Positions 11,540 through 23,000 of a stretch of 64,000 nt of DNA are shown here, piece by piece. Origin of the DNA: Dendrophyllia cribrosa (Eukaryota; Cnidaria; Anthozoa; Scleractinia; Dendrophylliidae); NCBI GenBank assembly GCA_024195265.1, contig JAJLRJ010000005.1:29057473-29121472 (forward strand), given 5' to 3'. Positions within the stretch are counted from its first letter, which is position 1. Each line of letters starts with the position of its first letter. Under the pieces are notes generated by a model. That model ran no database searches and had not been told where the DNA came from. It saw nothing but the letters and a program-made list of their open reading frames with translations. A program made the translations under genes and the position numbers.

Positions 11540-12200
11540 GGGCCAGGAGCAAGCAAAATCGCGCCATTTCAAACGCGGTCATAAATAACTTTCTATGTTT
11601 TCATCCGATTAATCTAAAATTTTAGACCAGAACAGATCTCCTCATTACCGAGGTACGCAAGATTTTGGTTTTTCATTTTAACGGATTTTTTGGCGGGAAA
11701 ATGACGTCACTAACTTGGCGCCAAAATTTAAATATCACATTTTGAAATATTTCATTACTGATTCTGAAAGAGCATGTTTCCACGACTCCAAAACTGAAGA
11801 GATAACTGAAATATATTAATTGAGTCCAAAGTTATAATCACTTGAACTTTCAATTTGTGCTATTTTTAGTAACAAAATGGCGGTATTTTAAAATCCAATT
11901 AATGATATCTTTTGACTGAATTAAGATATTTCAGTTATCTCTTCAGTTTTGGAGTCGTGGAAACATGCTCTTTCAGAATCAGTAATGAAATATTTCAAAA
12001 TGTGACATTTAAATTTTGGCGCCAAGTTAGTGACGTCATTTTCCGGCCAAAAAATCCGTTAAAATGAAAAACCAAAATCTTGCGTACCTCGGTAATAAGG
12101 AGATCTGTTCTGGTCTAAAATGTTAGATTAATCGGATGAAAACATAGAAAGTTATTTATGACCGCGTTTGAAATGGTGCGATTTTGCTTGCTCCTGGCCC
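11540..12200. repeat. Large foldback element, ~275-bp arms
   Basis: 'gggccaggagcaagcaaaat' at 11,540 is mirrored by its reverse complement ending at 12,200. Pairing continues inward with few mismatches to 'ccacgactccaaaactgaag' (about 11,780-11,817) and its partner at 11,925-11,960, leaving a ~105-bp centre. Each arm carries a 'gtgacgtca'/'ggcgccaa' block. It sits in the last kinase intron and has no coding capacity. Confidence 0.9.
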
Positions 12201-13077
12201 TGCGTGAAAAGGGTTGAAAAACGAGGCGCAGCCATTTTTTTAACCCACTTCTTTTAACCTTCAGGTCATTATCCCAATAGTCAAATGAGAACTTGCGGTC
12301 ATTATGTAAATCAGGGATCAGTCAGGGATTAGTCTGGATTAGAAAAAGATTGTCAAAGGTTACTCATGATATATATTTTTAAGTGATGCTCCACATAAGA
12401 ACTACCGAAAACTTCATTGTTCTGCCGCATTGGCTCTTTCCCACATAGAATATCTTTGATTTTAAGAATAGAGGAGGGGCTGATGGTTCATAATTATATT
12501 TCAGTATAAAAATAAAGAAAATCCATTTGCGTCAAATAAATTTTGAGAAATGTTTGTGCTTAACCAATCAGAATAGCAGAAGACAATAGCTAATAATTTT
12601 GTTTATTTGATGAAGTTCCCCAAATACAATATCTTTTAAAAATTGCATGTTGTGCGATTGGGTCTCAAATTACTTGAAACCTTAAAATAATTAGACAAAA
12701 TGCACCTTGAACCTTAACGTTTTAGCGGTTTTCGAGTCTAGGCCAATCAGATCACTAGTTGTAACAATGAAAAAAGTTGACATTCCGTCGTGCATTGCGT
12801 TTCAGCACTTTCCTTCTTATGCGGATCATTACTTAATGTGGTTAATGACAAAATAAATTAATGAATGAATGAATGAATGAATGATCAAGAGTTATTTTGG
12901 TGCGTTTCTGTTGTTGCGCTGTACGAAAATTAGCAATAAAATACCAGTCACATTGCTATAGGTTAAATAAATCTTGACATTAAAGATCCTGCTTTCAGAT
13001 CCCGGTCAAAGAAGACCAAAAAATGCCCGATGTCTCTCTTTTAGTAATGTTATGTATTCATTCTGTATGTCACATTC
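12201..13077. other. Intronic DNA without a gene
   Basis: Kinase intron sequence. A short (AATG)n array lies near 12,858-12,883; nothing else was recognised. Confidence 0.5.
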
Positions 13078-13793
13078 CACGGTGGGCACAGATTCACTCA
13101 AAATCGCTCACCATTCGCGTGCTAACAAAATGGCGGAAATCAGGGGCCCATCAATTTTCGAAATGTGATATCTTTGGATCTCATCAACATATTAACGAAC
13201 TTTTTTCACTTTTGAAATTATTATGGCGTGTACTTTCAGAAACTGTCATCAGATATCCCATAATACTAATTTCAAATTTTGGCGCCATATTTGTGACGTC
13301 ATTTTCCCGCCAAAATACTTGAAATTTAAAAAACAAAAAACATACGATTTTTGCGAATGATAACTTCTATATTGTTGTAAAATTTCAGCTTCCTAGGTTC
13401 AAAACTGTTAAAGTTGAATGAAGCGGAAGTTTTTCAGTCGATTTGATTCTAAATGACCTTTGACCCCCGCAGATAATGTGCGGGGAGTTCAAATTTTGAA
13501 ACGTCATATCTTTTGATCGGATTAACGTATTTACGAGATTTTTTCAGTTTTGAGATGCTTGCGGCGAGCGCTTTCAGAAATTGTCATTAGATATCCCATA
13601 ATACTAAGTTAATTTTTTGGCGCCAACTTTATGACGTCATTTTCCCGCCAAAAATTGCAAAAATGGAAAAACAAAAAATTTTTGTGAAAATAATGAGTTC
13701 TGTGCTGTTGTGAAATTTCATGTTAACAACATCGAAACGGAAAAAGTTATATCGCGAAATGTCGAGCGATTTCGAGTGAATCTGTGCCCACCG
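13078..13793. repeat. TIR element with CACGGTG ends and internal direct repeat
   Basis: 'cacggtgggcacagattcac' at 13,078 is mirrored by 'gtgaatctgtgcccaccgtg' ending at 13,793; the inverted arms are about 33 bp. Inside, two related ~185-bp units (13,164-13,345 and 13,495-13,680) each contain 'cagatatcccataatact'-type, 'ttggcgcca' and 'gacgtcattttcccgcc' blocks. Non-coding; the CAC...GTG ends recall CMC (CACTA-like) elements, but the superfamily is not proven. Confidence 0.75.
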
Positions 13794-14009
13794 TGTTCGT
13801 TAAGTGAGACAAATATGTTCCTCTACGTAGAGTAAAGTCAAACACAAGCCACTGACAGGTGGCCCACACGACCGGAGCTTAACCCGGTTTCTGTAACATG
13901 AGGCAACTAGGTGTATTGCTACTCCCCCTTGGATGCCCCTTGGATGGGATGCTAGTCCATCACAGGATACCGGCATTTTATCGCCGGTACCCATTAAAAG
14001 AGCGTTTGC

Positions 14010-14155
14010 ACGCGACTTTACGGCGGCCATATTGGTGTCCTAAAACAATGAAATGACGGTCATATCCTAAACGAATCCTATGGGACTTAAGCTCTTTTCT
14101 TATTCAAACATTTCCTATTGTTTTAGCATTCCAATATGGCCGTCGGTCACGTGAG
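14010..14155. repeat. Foldback MITE (GGCGGCCATATTGG arms)
   Basis: 'ggcggccatattggtgtcct' followed by 'aaaacaatg' is mirrored by 'cattgttttag'-like and 'ccaatatggccg' sequence near 14,112-14,146. It is related to the foldback at 37,250-37,415 ('catggcggccatgttggtgc'). Confidence 0.7.
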
Positions 14156-14171
14156 TGAAAACATTCTATAT

Positions 14172-14275
14172 ACCTGGGTGAAGAGAGACTGTGCACTCGA
14201 TGGCCAAGACCGGCTCGAACCGCATTCCTATCTGAAGTCCAATGCTCAAAGCACTGAATCACCGCGCCTCCACAA
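14172..14275 (-). repeat. tRNA-derived SINE-like fragment
   Basis: On the minus strand this reads as a degenerate tRNA: 'ggcgcggtgattcagtgctt' as a leader with an A-box-like core, and 'gaatgcggttcgagccggtc' with a canonical B-box core (GGTTCGAGCC) about 40 nt downstream. Acceptor-stem pairing is not convincing, so a tRNA-derived SINE or tRNA pseudogene is more likely than a functional tRNA. Confidence 0.5.
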
Positions 14276-14476
14276 CACAGAAAAATTATTATGTCCTTTT
14301 GGTGGGGAATTGTACGAAACGAACTCAACGTCAAGCGAAGCTATAAATTCAGCGATACATGACGAAGGCTCCTGGACGTGATAGCCAAAATAAAGAAATT
14401 CCTTTGGTGCTTCAAAGTTTGATGTAACTTGAATTTTAGACAAAACAACAAAACGTCAGAGCAGCTACAAACTTAC

Positions 14477-14573
14477 AAATTGTCTGAGCACAAGTCAGGT
14501 TTTTCCATTCTATACTCCGTCTGAAGGAGACTCGTGAGCTCTCTGTTGTTTAACAGCGGATAGGGCGAACCAC
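14477..14573 (-). CDS. Receptor tyrosine kinase, internal exon (subdomain X)
   Basis: Flanked by 'tattttcag' and GTAAGT. Its 2 + 93 + 2 bases complete the codon from the upstream exon (15,838-15,878) and leave two bases for the last exon. The peptide GGSPYPLLNNRELTSLLQ, TEYRMEKPDLCSDN is the segment after the W-E-I motif in receptor tyrosine kinases (G-S/T-P-Y-P, then Y-R-M-x-x-P). The phase match on both sides is strong support. Confidence 0.9.
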
Positions 14574-14669
14574 CTGAAAATAGTTGCATTTGTGTTAGTA
14601 AGGAATTGGTGAAAAAGTAACATGAATATAGGGACGTAAAACAAGTGCAAATTTAACCCTCGGTCGTAC

Positions 14670-14712
14670 AAGAGGGGGGGGGGGGGGGGGGGGGGGAGGG
14701 GGCGAGGGGGGG
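14670..14712 (+). repeat. Long G-tract, potential G-quadruplex
   Basis: A run of more than 20 G is followed by interrupted G blocks on the plus strand inside a kinase intron (C-rich on the transcribed RNA's sense strand). Such tracts are prone to length error in assemblies. Confidence 0.8.
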
Positions 14713-14769
14713 TCGGGAGGAGGATGGTTTCCCCCTTAAGATTTTTCTCCCATATTTTCAAGACCATTT

Positions 14770-15837
14770 ACGATTACCACATGTCGTTTTCAGTAGCTGT
14801 TCGTTTATCCTTGAGACACATTTTGATAAAGTTTGGCGACAACCGGTTGCTATAGAAACGAGATATGACGTCATAAGTAACATGTGGTCAAGCCATTTTT
14901 GAATAAAAATGCGTGTTTTTTACCTTTTTTCAGTGAAAAAACATACAAAATGCTACCAAAAACATCAAAATGTTTAATTGGATGTTATTTTGCAACTCTA
15001 GCAAACGATATTTGCAATTTCCGCATTTTTCCAAAAATTTTGAATTTTTAGTAAACTTCAAGATGGCGACCATCTTTGCGGCTATTTTGGATGACGTCAC
15101 GGACCCCAGCAGCGCCACAACCCATAATATTTACTTTATCCTGTAGAGCACATCGCGGGCTATTATTAGAAGTAAAATATTTCCGAAATATTGCAACATC
15201 GCAAAAACCCAAGATTCTTGTACCACGGTGGGGGTATAAGTTTGTGTGTACGTCCGAGGATTAACTTATTCATTTTCGAAGTTATTCCGGCAAAAATGAA
15301 GACCTCTTACAACTTCTGTAGATGACCCTGCAATAGGTATAGACCGAAAGAAGACTTTCAAAGGCCTCGTTAAGACCAACACATAATGCTGTTTAGTTAT
15401 ATAGATTTGGAAAAAAACATCTCCAGACTTCCTGTGATGTTTGGAGTGAAACGTTTATTAAAGGGAACTTAATGACTATGCAATTACCATCCCAGGTATA
15501 ATGAACATTAACAATTTTTTAAATATATAAGAATCTTTCGCATTTCTAGATTTATAAGAGTCTTGTGTATTTCTCAAGAGTAAAAGTTAAAAATGCGTTG
15601 AAGAAAAAGGCTAAACTTTTGTTTAGTTGTTGTAAATGGAGTATAGGTTTCTATGAACTAAAACGCAAGCTTAAAGTAAGAGGATTTATTGGCCTAATGA
15701 TCAAAGCAAGGCCGGCGTTAAACTGAAATAATTCCAATTCACAGCGGAAATTGTAGGTCTAGACTGTAAAACTGTTGCAGTAATGACAAGTTAGCCTGTT
15801 AAATCATGATTTGAAGAGCGACATGTATGTACGTTAC
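14770..15837. other. Intronic DNA without a gene
   Basis: Kinase intron. Positions 15,120-15,167 repeat bases 1-50 of the window ('cccataatatttac' then 'gcgggctat'), marking a dispersed repeat. No coding or RNA motif was seen. Confidence 0.5.
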
Positions 15838-15878
15838 CTAGAGTTCCAATTTCCCACATGACGACTCCGTATGACCAG
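15838..15878 (-). CDS. Receptor tyrosine kinase, 41-nt micro-exon (subdomain IX)
   Basis: Acceptor 'ccatttag' and donor 'ctag|gtaacg' bound 41 bases: 1 + 13 codons + 1. Joined by phase to the exon upstream it gives the diagnostic S-D-V-W-S-Y-G-V-V-M-W-E-I of tyrosine kinase subdomain IX. It is too short to be found by reading-frame length alone; identification rests on the motif and on phase agreement with both neighbours. Confidence 0.9.
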
Positions 15879-16429
15879 CTAAATGGAAGATAGATAAGTT
15901 AAGATTCATTTACAGCTGTTTCGAGAAAGGTTGTCGGAAAAAAGCGCAAAAGTGCACGCGACAATCCCGAAATATAATATGGGATATGATCGATGAATTT
16001 TAATAAGTCAAATAAATACATGAAACCCGCGATGCCTAGTCCGTACAGGGCGATCTTAGATGGCGGGCCATTGGGATAAATGAGTTTTTAGGATATAGCG
16101 TGGATGACTACCCACAATACCTTTCTGGATTGTCGCGTGCACTTTTACGCAACAACCTTTCTCGAAACAGCTGTATAATAAAAGCAATCAAACGAAAAAA
16201 CGAACTTTTTGTCGAAGGCACTAAGGATAATTCAATACTATTTACTTTTTCTATAACGGTTCCCTGTTGATGCATGTACTGGGTTATGGGGAGATGGCAG
16301 TCTGTCCTATCACGCAAATAGGAGTGATGTGAAAGTAAAAATGGTTTACGGATATTTCATTGAAGTTTTAGTAACAAGTCAGTTCCGACTGAAAATAGCA
16401 TATACTGAGGCATGACACATAATACCTAC
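15879..16429. other. Intronic DNA without a gene
   Basis: Intron between two kinase exons. A short inverted repeat pairs 'acagctgtttcgagaaaggttg' near 15,912 with its complement near 16,150-16,172. Nothing else was recognised. Confidence 0.5.
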
Positions 16430-16641
16430 ACATCGCTTTTGGACGTGAAGATCTGTTCATAAATCGACTCTGGTGCCATCCATTTAATTGGCAGTTTCTT
16501 CTCCGTTTTGACTTCGTATATCTCATGATACACTTCTCGCATCAAACCGAAGTCTGCAATCTTGAGCCTTTTACCGTGTCCCACGAGAATGTTTCTTGCT
16601 GCAAGATCTCTGTGAACAAGTCCCTTCTCGGAAAGATAGCT
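16430..16641 (-). CDS. Receptor tyrosine kinase, catalytic-loop exon
   Basis: Core exon of a minus-strand receptor-type tyrosine kinase that catalyses ATP-dependent tyrosine phosphorylation. After the acceptor 'ttgttcacag' it encodes [17 protein letters not shown] (catalytic loop HRDLAARN, the tyrosine-kinase form), IADFGLMRE (DFG magnesium-binding motif), an activation loop with Y-H-E-I-Y, and PIKWMAPES (P+1 loop, tyrosine-kinase type). It ends in S-D plus two bases of Val at donor GTAGGT. The sequence fits FGFR/Cad96Ca-like receptors. Upstream join to 34,163-34,375 gives I-A-R-G-L-S-Y-L. No lesion in any catalytic residue seen. The introns on both sides are heavily invaded by transposons (about 17.5 kb upstream). 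Confidence 0.93.
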
Positions 16642-16691
16642 CTGTGAACAAACCAATTCAAGAAGACGGTTCTTATTTAGATAGGGTTGAA

Positions 16692-17228
<537 letters not shown>

Positions 17229-17249
17229 TTTTTTTGTAGTTCAAAAACT

Positions 17250-18338
17250 CTCTAAACCCCCCCCAATATAAGAGCCAATGTCTGAAATTTTCGAAAATCA
17301 GGCGTCACTCACAAAATTTCGGATTTCTTCATATTTTGCCCAAATAATCTCTATAGTAAAGTATTTTCAAAAATAACCTTAAAAATTGTAACGGCGTTTC
17401 ATTTTTTTCGAAAACGGGCAAAGTTTGAAAAACGGCAAATCGGCGGCCTTTCAGTTGTGAAACTGGCGAAAAATTACACATTTTCATCTCGCTCGTACAG
17501 AAAAACGCGATGCCATACATAAATAAAATGTGGCCACAACATAAACACACTCTTGTTCTTCACACTACTGTTATTTACTTTGGATTAGCAGTTGAAATAA
17601 GAATATTTCGGCCGTTAGAAGAAACATGATTTCTTCCATTTTAAAAATTACCAAATTTGAACCAATTTCAACGTCGTGGAAACCCAATTGGTACGTTGAG
17701 TTTGAAAACAAAATTAAGACGGTCTTGAAGCACAACTTCTGCTGTTTACTGTGGTAAAATCTTTCTGGCGGCACTTTAAAAGTGCCCCGTCGAGAGACCA
17801 AAATGTGAAGGGTAGTTTGACACCAGGAGAACTTTGTGACACGAACCTGAGCGCCGCCACTACGCACAAAATGTTTATCGCTAAAAATAGTTCCTTTGAG
17901 ATAGAGCCTTTTTCAGAATCGTAAAAACTTCAGAAGAACTTTATCTATGCTTTGCTAACTTAAAATGATATCTTTAAGCAGTTTGTTGGGATACGGAGTA
18001 GAGACACGAACATCATGTTGTGCGACCTTACAAATAACAGCGATCAACACTTACCCGCTTTTTCATCAGAAAATTAAACTGACCCGAACCTTGAATTGCG
18101 TTTATAATAAAGACAATCCTGCACTCCGATCCATTATATTGCTGTGTTTGGAATATCTGAGCCTTGTAGATCATATCATAGCGTTATTTACTCCAAATTT
18201 GTTAAAACAACAGTCGCTAAATGACAGTTCGGAAGTTTCCCACAATGTGTTGCAAAGAGATTGCGTGACGCGTTGCACGCTGGAATTTGTTGCGTGCTTA
18301 TGGTATCGGTCAAGGAAAGAACATTGCCGTGGAAAAGG
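17250..18338 (+). repeat. Duplicated ~1.1-kb segment X, copy 1
   Basis: Matches 31,370-32,460 in reverse complement with few differences. Open stretches on both strands are conserved between copies (for example about 120 codons at 17,965-18,345 plus, 31,355-31,744 minus), but none has a recognisable domain or codon-type conservation, so I treat it as a repeat. It is interrupted at 18,339 by a TIR element; the other copy reads straight through. Confidence 0.85.
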
Positions 18339-19539
18339 TAGCCTGCAGAACAGGCGTTATTTTTTTAAGCGTTTCAGGCGAGCGCGGCAGGCGAACGCGA
18401 AGCGCGAGGCGAACGCGAGGCGCGAGGCGAGCGCGGAGCGCGAGGGGAGAAAAAAATAACGCCTGTCCGCATACCATTGTTCGTGCTGTTCCGGCGTTCA
18501 TATATGAACGCGGCTATCCAATTGGCTGCTCGATATCATGTGATCATAATGGTATGACACATAATAACAGCGTAAACAAAACAGACACTAGACCGGCGAA
18601 GCGGAACCGATAATAAAACCACAGCTCACGTAAACTTCAATTCACAAACCTCACGAAAACTTCAATTCTCTACAAAATAAATGGTTAACTTTTAAAGCTA
18701 CATCTCTCTCTGCTAAGCTTGAATCTACAGATCGATTTTTCGTGACAATTCCTACGAAAACTAAAATAGCTGGGCCCAGCGTGACAAAAACATGGCAAGA
18801 TCTCATTTCAGATCCTGTCATTTCAGAGAAGATGAAGTGAAAATCTTTCGTATATATAACTAACATGCCGAAAGCAACACTCTAACCGCAATGAAAAAAA
18901 GAATGCTCATAATTTATCGAGAACAAAAACTACAGGAAATCACAATAGACAGATTTGACCTTCCGTCCATTGCATGCACGCGACATTTTTTACAAAAGTT
19001 CAAAAGTTCAATCGGTCAGCACCAAAATCCTCCAAAACAAGCTAAATATACACTCGTTCAAAACAAATAGAAGGAGCAAATGGCATTAAAAAGCATAAGG
19101 TTACATGTAAAGTCGTGCGTGCTTGCCATTTTACGCGTGTGACTCTTCGACATGAAGTCCAAGCTGGGATAAAATTTCACAGATCTTGGCTCCTTTACGG
19201 TCTTCCCTAATGGGTTGCCGAAAACTTGTCACAGAACTGGAACGCCTCACAGTTTCGGACACCAGAATCTGCAAGTCTTCTACAAATGCTTTCTTTTGAG
19301 TAGCTGGCCTATGTTCGGCGCAGAACCATCAGGACATTTTATACCTTCGCCGGTGGTCGGTTTGGCTCTCGCACCATATGGGGCCAAAATAGGCCGTTTT
19401 GCGTTATGATTGGTTGGTGATTTGGAGGTGTGTATGGGGGCGGAAGGGCACAAACAATGGTGTGCGGACAGGCGTTATTTTTTTCTCCCCTCGCGCTCGC
19501 CTGAAACGCTTAAAAAAATAACGCCTGTTCTGCAGGCTA
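18339..19539. mobile_element. TIR element with 9-bp target duplication (Mutator-like)
   Basis: The 1201-bp element begins TAGCCTGCAGAACAGGCGTT and ends with the reverse complement. The flanks are direct 9-bp copies TGGAAAAGG at 18,330-18,338 and 19,540-19,548. The TIRs pair over about 100 bp (to 'ccgca.accattgt.tgtgc'); each contains an inner inverted pair AGGCGTT...AACGCCT, and the left TIR has an extra ~60 bp of GCGAGGCGAACGCG-type repeats (about 18,386-18,440). Segment X copy 2 near 31,385-31,410 approximates the empty site ('gccgtggaaaagtcacagg'). Nine-bp duplications with long TIRs fit Mutator-like elements. No coding region was recognised inside. Confidence 0.85.
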
Positions 19540-19548
19540 TGGAAAAGG

Positions 19549-21689
19549 TTTCAGGTCAGTGTCATTTATAAAGTGGGCTGGGGGTCCTTTAGTTGTAGAA
19601 CTTGAGGCTCTAGTGGGGTCCGAGTGCATGCCTTCTATATTGATTTTTGACGTCGGGAGGCTCGAAAGTGCTTTTTACATCATTCAATACAAGATATTTT
19701 CGAAAACAAAAGTGAAATTCAAAGATATTTTTTTCTTTTTAGCCACTATTGCACCCGCTTTCCGTTAATAGTTCATCAGAAAATTAAACTAACCCGAGCC
19801 TTGAATCAGTTGCGTTTATGATAAAGCCAATCATGCACTCCAATAAATTCCTGCACAGCAAAAGTAGAGAAAAAAAATCGTTCACAGCGAGCGAAAGAAA
19901 AGTATGGAATAATCTCGAAAACAAATTCTTGCACAGCCTCAAGGCGGGAAAAAAAAATCATGCATCACACATGGCTTCTTCAATCTTCTTACAAGAGAAA
20001 ATAAAACTGTAAAAGTGGTTAGCAATCTTGCATTACATTGGAACGCGTTCCAAACTAAAATGTGGCGTTCCGATTTCGACAAATTCCGTGTAAGATTACC
20101 GTTACGTACTGAAAGAATTTGTTATTCCGAATGATACAGGGGCACCCAACGAAATATTTCGGTAAAATATCTGTTCGGATGGAAGGCTGCCTAAAAATTT
20201 CGAAAAATATCACCGAGCGATTCCCTACACTTTTCGAGGTTTTTCGGAAAACCATCAAGTTGCCCTAGAATTTTCGGGTTGATGTGTTTCCTTTTTATAA
20301 TGTCTCATAATTTTCGAATATATTTTTTGTCCGCCTAAAATTTTCGTCTGTCGTAAAAGCTGCTACAAATTTCGGTGAGCATCAGACGGGGGTACTCGGC
20401 CCTGTCAAACAAAAACATACTCTCTTTATTGTCTATGCAATCTTGTTGCTGTCATAAAAGGATGTAATTATGACAGCAATGTGATTCCGGCGATGCCTGC
20501 TGTGATCGAGCAGTTTGTAATTATGAGGACAGTGCAAGTGGTCCCGCGTGCGCGTGGAATTACATCGTCGTGTTCTGGTAAGACGCCTTTCTTTAACCTT
20601 CTCGTTTTATTGGACACATTTTTTCTCTCCAGAGGAATTCCTAATAGCAACTCAGTATTTTCCTTTCTTTTTTTCGACGCAGGGATTCGCGTGGCAAATA
20701 TATTGTGAAGAGCTTGTGTATTATAAACTGGATGGGTTAGCACATGATTCATATCCAACGGCATCTTTGCTGGAAATTGGTAGGGATCTTCTCTTATTTT
20801 CCGCCCTCCTATTGAGTTATGAAGTTACGCCGTTTTTTTCTCGCGTTTTTTTTTCTAGCAACAATAATTTATAATATACTTAACTGCGTAAGAATACAGC
20901 CTCGGTAGTGAATACACGTGGATACAAAGAACGGGAAATAAATGATATTGCGCGTCGATTCTTTACAATGACGGGGGATTGAATTGCAATACGAAATTTT
21001 AAATCTAGAATTTGATTACGTACAGCAATGACTAGTATACCATGATGAATTACCGGGACGTTCGTTGCGATTTTTGAGAGCGATGTCCAAAAAACCTTGC
21101 CTTCCATATTCTTATAAGCTTAACAACGCATTTTGTATGTTCATGGTTGTATGTTTAATTTATCCCGCCTAATTTTTCCCACCCTGGATCCAGGGTCCGT
21201 TCTCTAAATATCATGAGTGAAATTAACTGCATAAACGGTTAGAAGAAGCTAGCTTCGCCACTCAAACTTGCCGGTTTCCACTAAAAAAAAACTCTGGCAC
21301 CCAGGTTAAATTTATCCACACAAACAGTTCATTGTATCGGAGCTTTTACCGGAAATTGACTGCTTTGAAATTTCTGAAATAATTATTAAAAGAACCAGGG
21401 TTCATTTTTCCCGGCTCGCTCCTGCAAGCTGTGCATTTTTACAATAGGTTTCTCGATTGAAATGTTTGTCGTTGGGCGCTTCAGGGGCTTTTGAAAACTC
21501 AAACAAAGATTTTATTTTTTGAACGTTTCTTGGATTGGTCTGTAGGATTGGAGTTTATTTGTCCATTTTGTAAAATATGTAAAGCCGGCATACATACATC
21601 TGATTCATGACGACACATGACAGCCGAAACAACCGCAGAACAGAAACCGCCTTGGTACGCACCAACTCATCCGCTTCAAGTATTTTTAA
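19549..21689. other. Intronic DNA without a gene
   Basis: A ~70-bp echo of segment X lies at 19,770-19,835 ('catcagaaaattaaactaac'). Only chance open frames otherwise. No gene or RNA motif supported. Confidence 0.45.
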
Positions 21690-22113
21690 AAGCACACGGT
21701 AATCGTTCTTACTGTATGAGTATTTTACCAGGGTATTAAATCATCGGGTTATTTTTCTCTGGTTTGTAGCCTGAGAGCCGGAATAAGATAATTTAACATT
21801 TGCATTTTTTTTAGACTGACTTGTCGAGTCTTCCAAATTATGAGGATTATGCGGAAAAGAAAGTTTGCTGAATTAACTTTTTACACATAATTAAACTGGG
21901 GCTAAAAGCAATTTTACCGGAAATTGACTTCGTTGAAAGACTTTGAAATTATAAACTGTATAAAACCGTTGGCCGGTCCAGGGCGCTTAAGTCGCTTAAC
22001 TTAGCGCAGCTCGCTTTTGGTTTTGCACATTTCTAATCTTAAAATTTATCTTTTGATAATTTTCCTGGATGATTTATCATCTTCCTGATTTGTCCATGGG
22101 ATTGGTCTGTCAA

Positions 22114-23000
22114 TAGCCTCTTCCAGGCGTTCAGTTAGTGGGGCGCGAAAGAAAAATCGGGCGCAGGAGAAAAAACCGAGGGGAGGCTGGGGAGAGGGGG
22201 CGAAAGAACGCCTGTGAAATTATTTTTAAAACGCTCATGCCGCCCACTATTGACCGCCGACAGCGGTAAAGAAACATGAACCCATTTTTTGCTAGTTGTG
22301 GTTTTCTACTGTCAATCAAAATCGTTGTAGATTTCCCGGGAAATATGATCCCATCGCATCCATTCCTTCAACGGACTTTCAGGGCTTCCATAAACAATCT
22401 CACACGCTCCATTTTTCGCTGCTTCTTCTTCGCCTTCTTCTTCGTCGACTCCGATAGCCACCGCTCTAATTCCAATGCTTCGAAGCTGTTCTACTTGGTC
22501 TTTCATGATCGCGACGAGCGGAGTTACCACAATTATCGTAGAAACAGCGTTTCGTTGCGATGCGTTGATTAACCTTGGAAAAAGTTGAAAGATCAAGCTC
22601 TTTCCAAATCCTGTTGGAAGGATGGCGAAGACATCTTTTCCCAGAAACAGGTTTTGAAGACAATCTTTTTGCTCTTTAAATGTACGTAAACTATCTACAT
22701 GCGGGAAATCTTTAAGCGCTTGCTGTAACACAGATTCAAACCGTGCGTGACTCGATGGAGGATGACCTTCGCACGCCATATCGCATTTCGTGTCTGCGTC
22801 AACAACGCTGCAGTGTTGACAACATGTGTCAAATTTGGCCAATCAGAGGGTATACCAGACTCTGGTATACCGACATGAGCTTTTTAAAAATAATTTCACA
22901 GGCGTTCTTTCGCCCCCTCTCCCCAACCTCCCCTCGGTTTTTTTCTCCTGCGCCCGATTTTTCTTTCGCGCCCCACTAACTGAACGCCTGGAAGAGGCTA
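22114..23000. mobile_element. Mutator-like TIR element carrying a RecQ helicase fragment
   Basis: The 887-bp element starts TAGCCTCTTCCAGGCGTTCA and ends with its reverse complement. TIRs are about 126 bp (22,114-22,239 and 22,874-23,000) and nearly identical. Direct 9-bp copies GTCTGTCAA lie at 22,105-22,113 and 23,001-23,009. The paralogous sequence at 24,065-24,090 ('gatctgtcaattttct') shows the uninterrupted site. Each TIR has the inner AGGCGTT...AACGCCT pair also found in the element at 18.3 kb. No transposase is present; the only coding region is the helicase fragment, so a non-autonomous, gene-capturing (Pack-MULE-like) element is inferred. Confidence 0.88.
22312..22779 (-). CDS. RecQ-like DNA helicase N-terminal fragment (155 aa)
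   Basis: ATG at 22,777-22,779; the frame stays open upstream without another ATG. RecQ-family motifs appear in order: motif 0 LRTFKEQKDCL (residues 31-41), Walker A/motif I LPTGFGKS (54-61), motif Ia VTPLVAIMKDQ (85-95), an acidic insertion (EEEGEEEAA, about 113-121) and the EIVYGSPE segment (about 127-134). It stops before the DExH box, so all ATP-hydrolysis and RecA2 motifs are missing. Intact RecQ helicases exceed 500 residues. It lies wholly between the two TIRs of a mobile element, so it is best read as a captured exon, not a working helicase. Expression unknown. Confidence 0.8.
   Translation of the reverse strand: MACEGHPPSSHARFESVLQQALKDFPHVDSLRTFKEQKDCLQNLFLGKDVFAILPTGFGKSLIFQLFPRLINASQRNAVSTIIVVTPLVAIMKDQVEQLRSIGIRAVAIGVDEEEGEEEAAKNGACEIVYGSPESPLKEWMRWDHISREIYNDFD

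Noticed and set aside
14172..14275. Functional tRNA gene
   Set aside because: A- and B-box cores are visible but acceptor and anticodon stems do not pair convincingly; called a SINE-like remnant.
17965..18345. ~120-codon frame conserved between the two copies of segment X
   Set aside because: The copies are so similar that any frame would be conserved; the opposite strand is also open nearby and no domain was recognised. Kept as a repeat.
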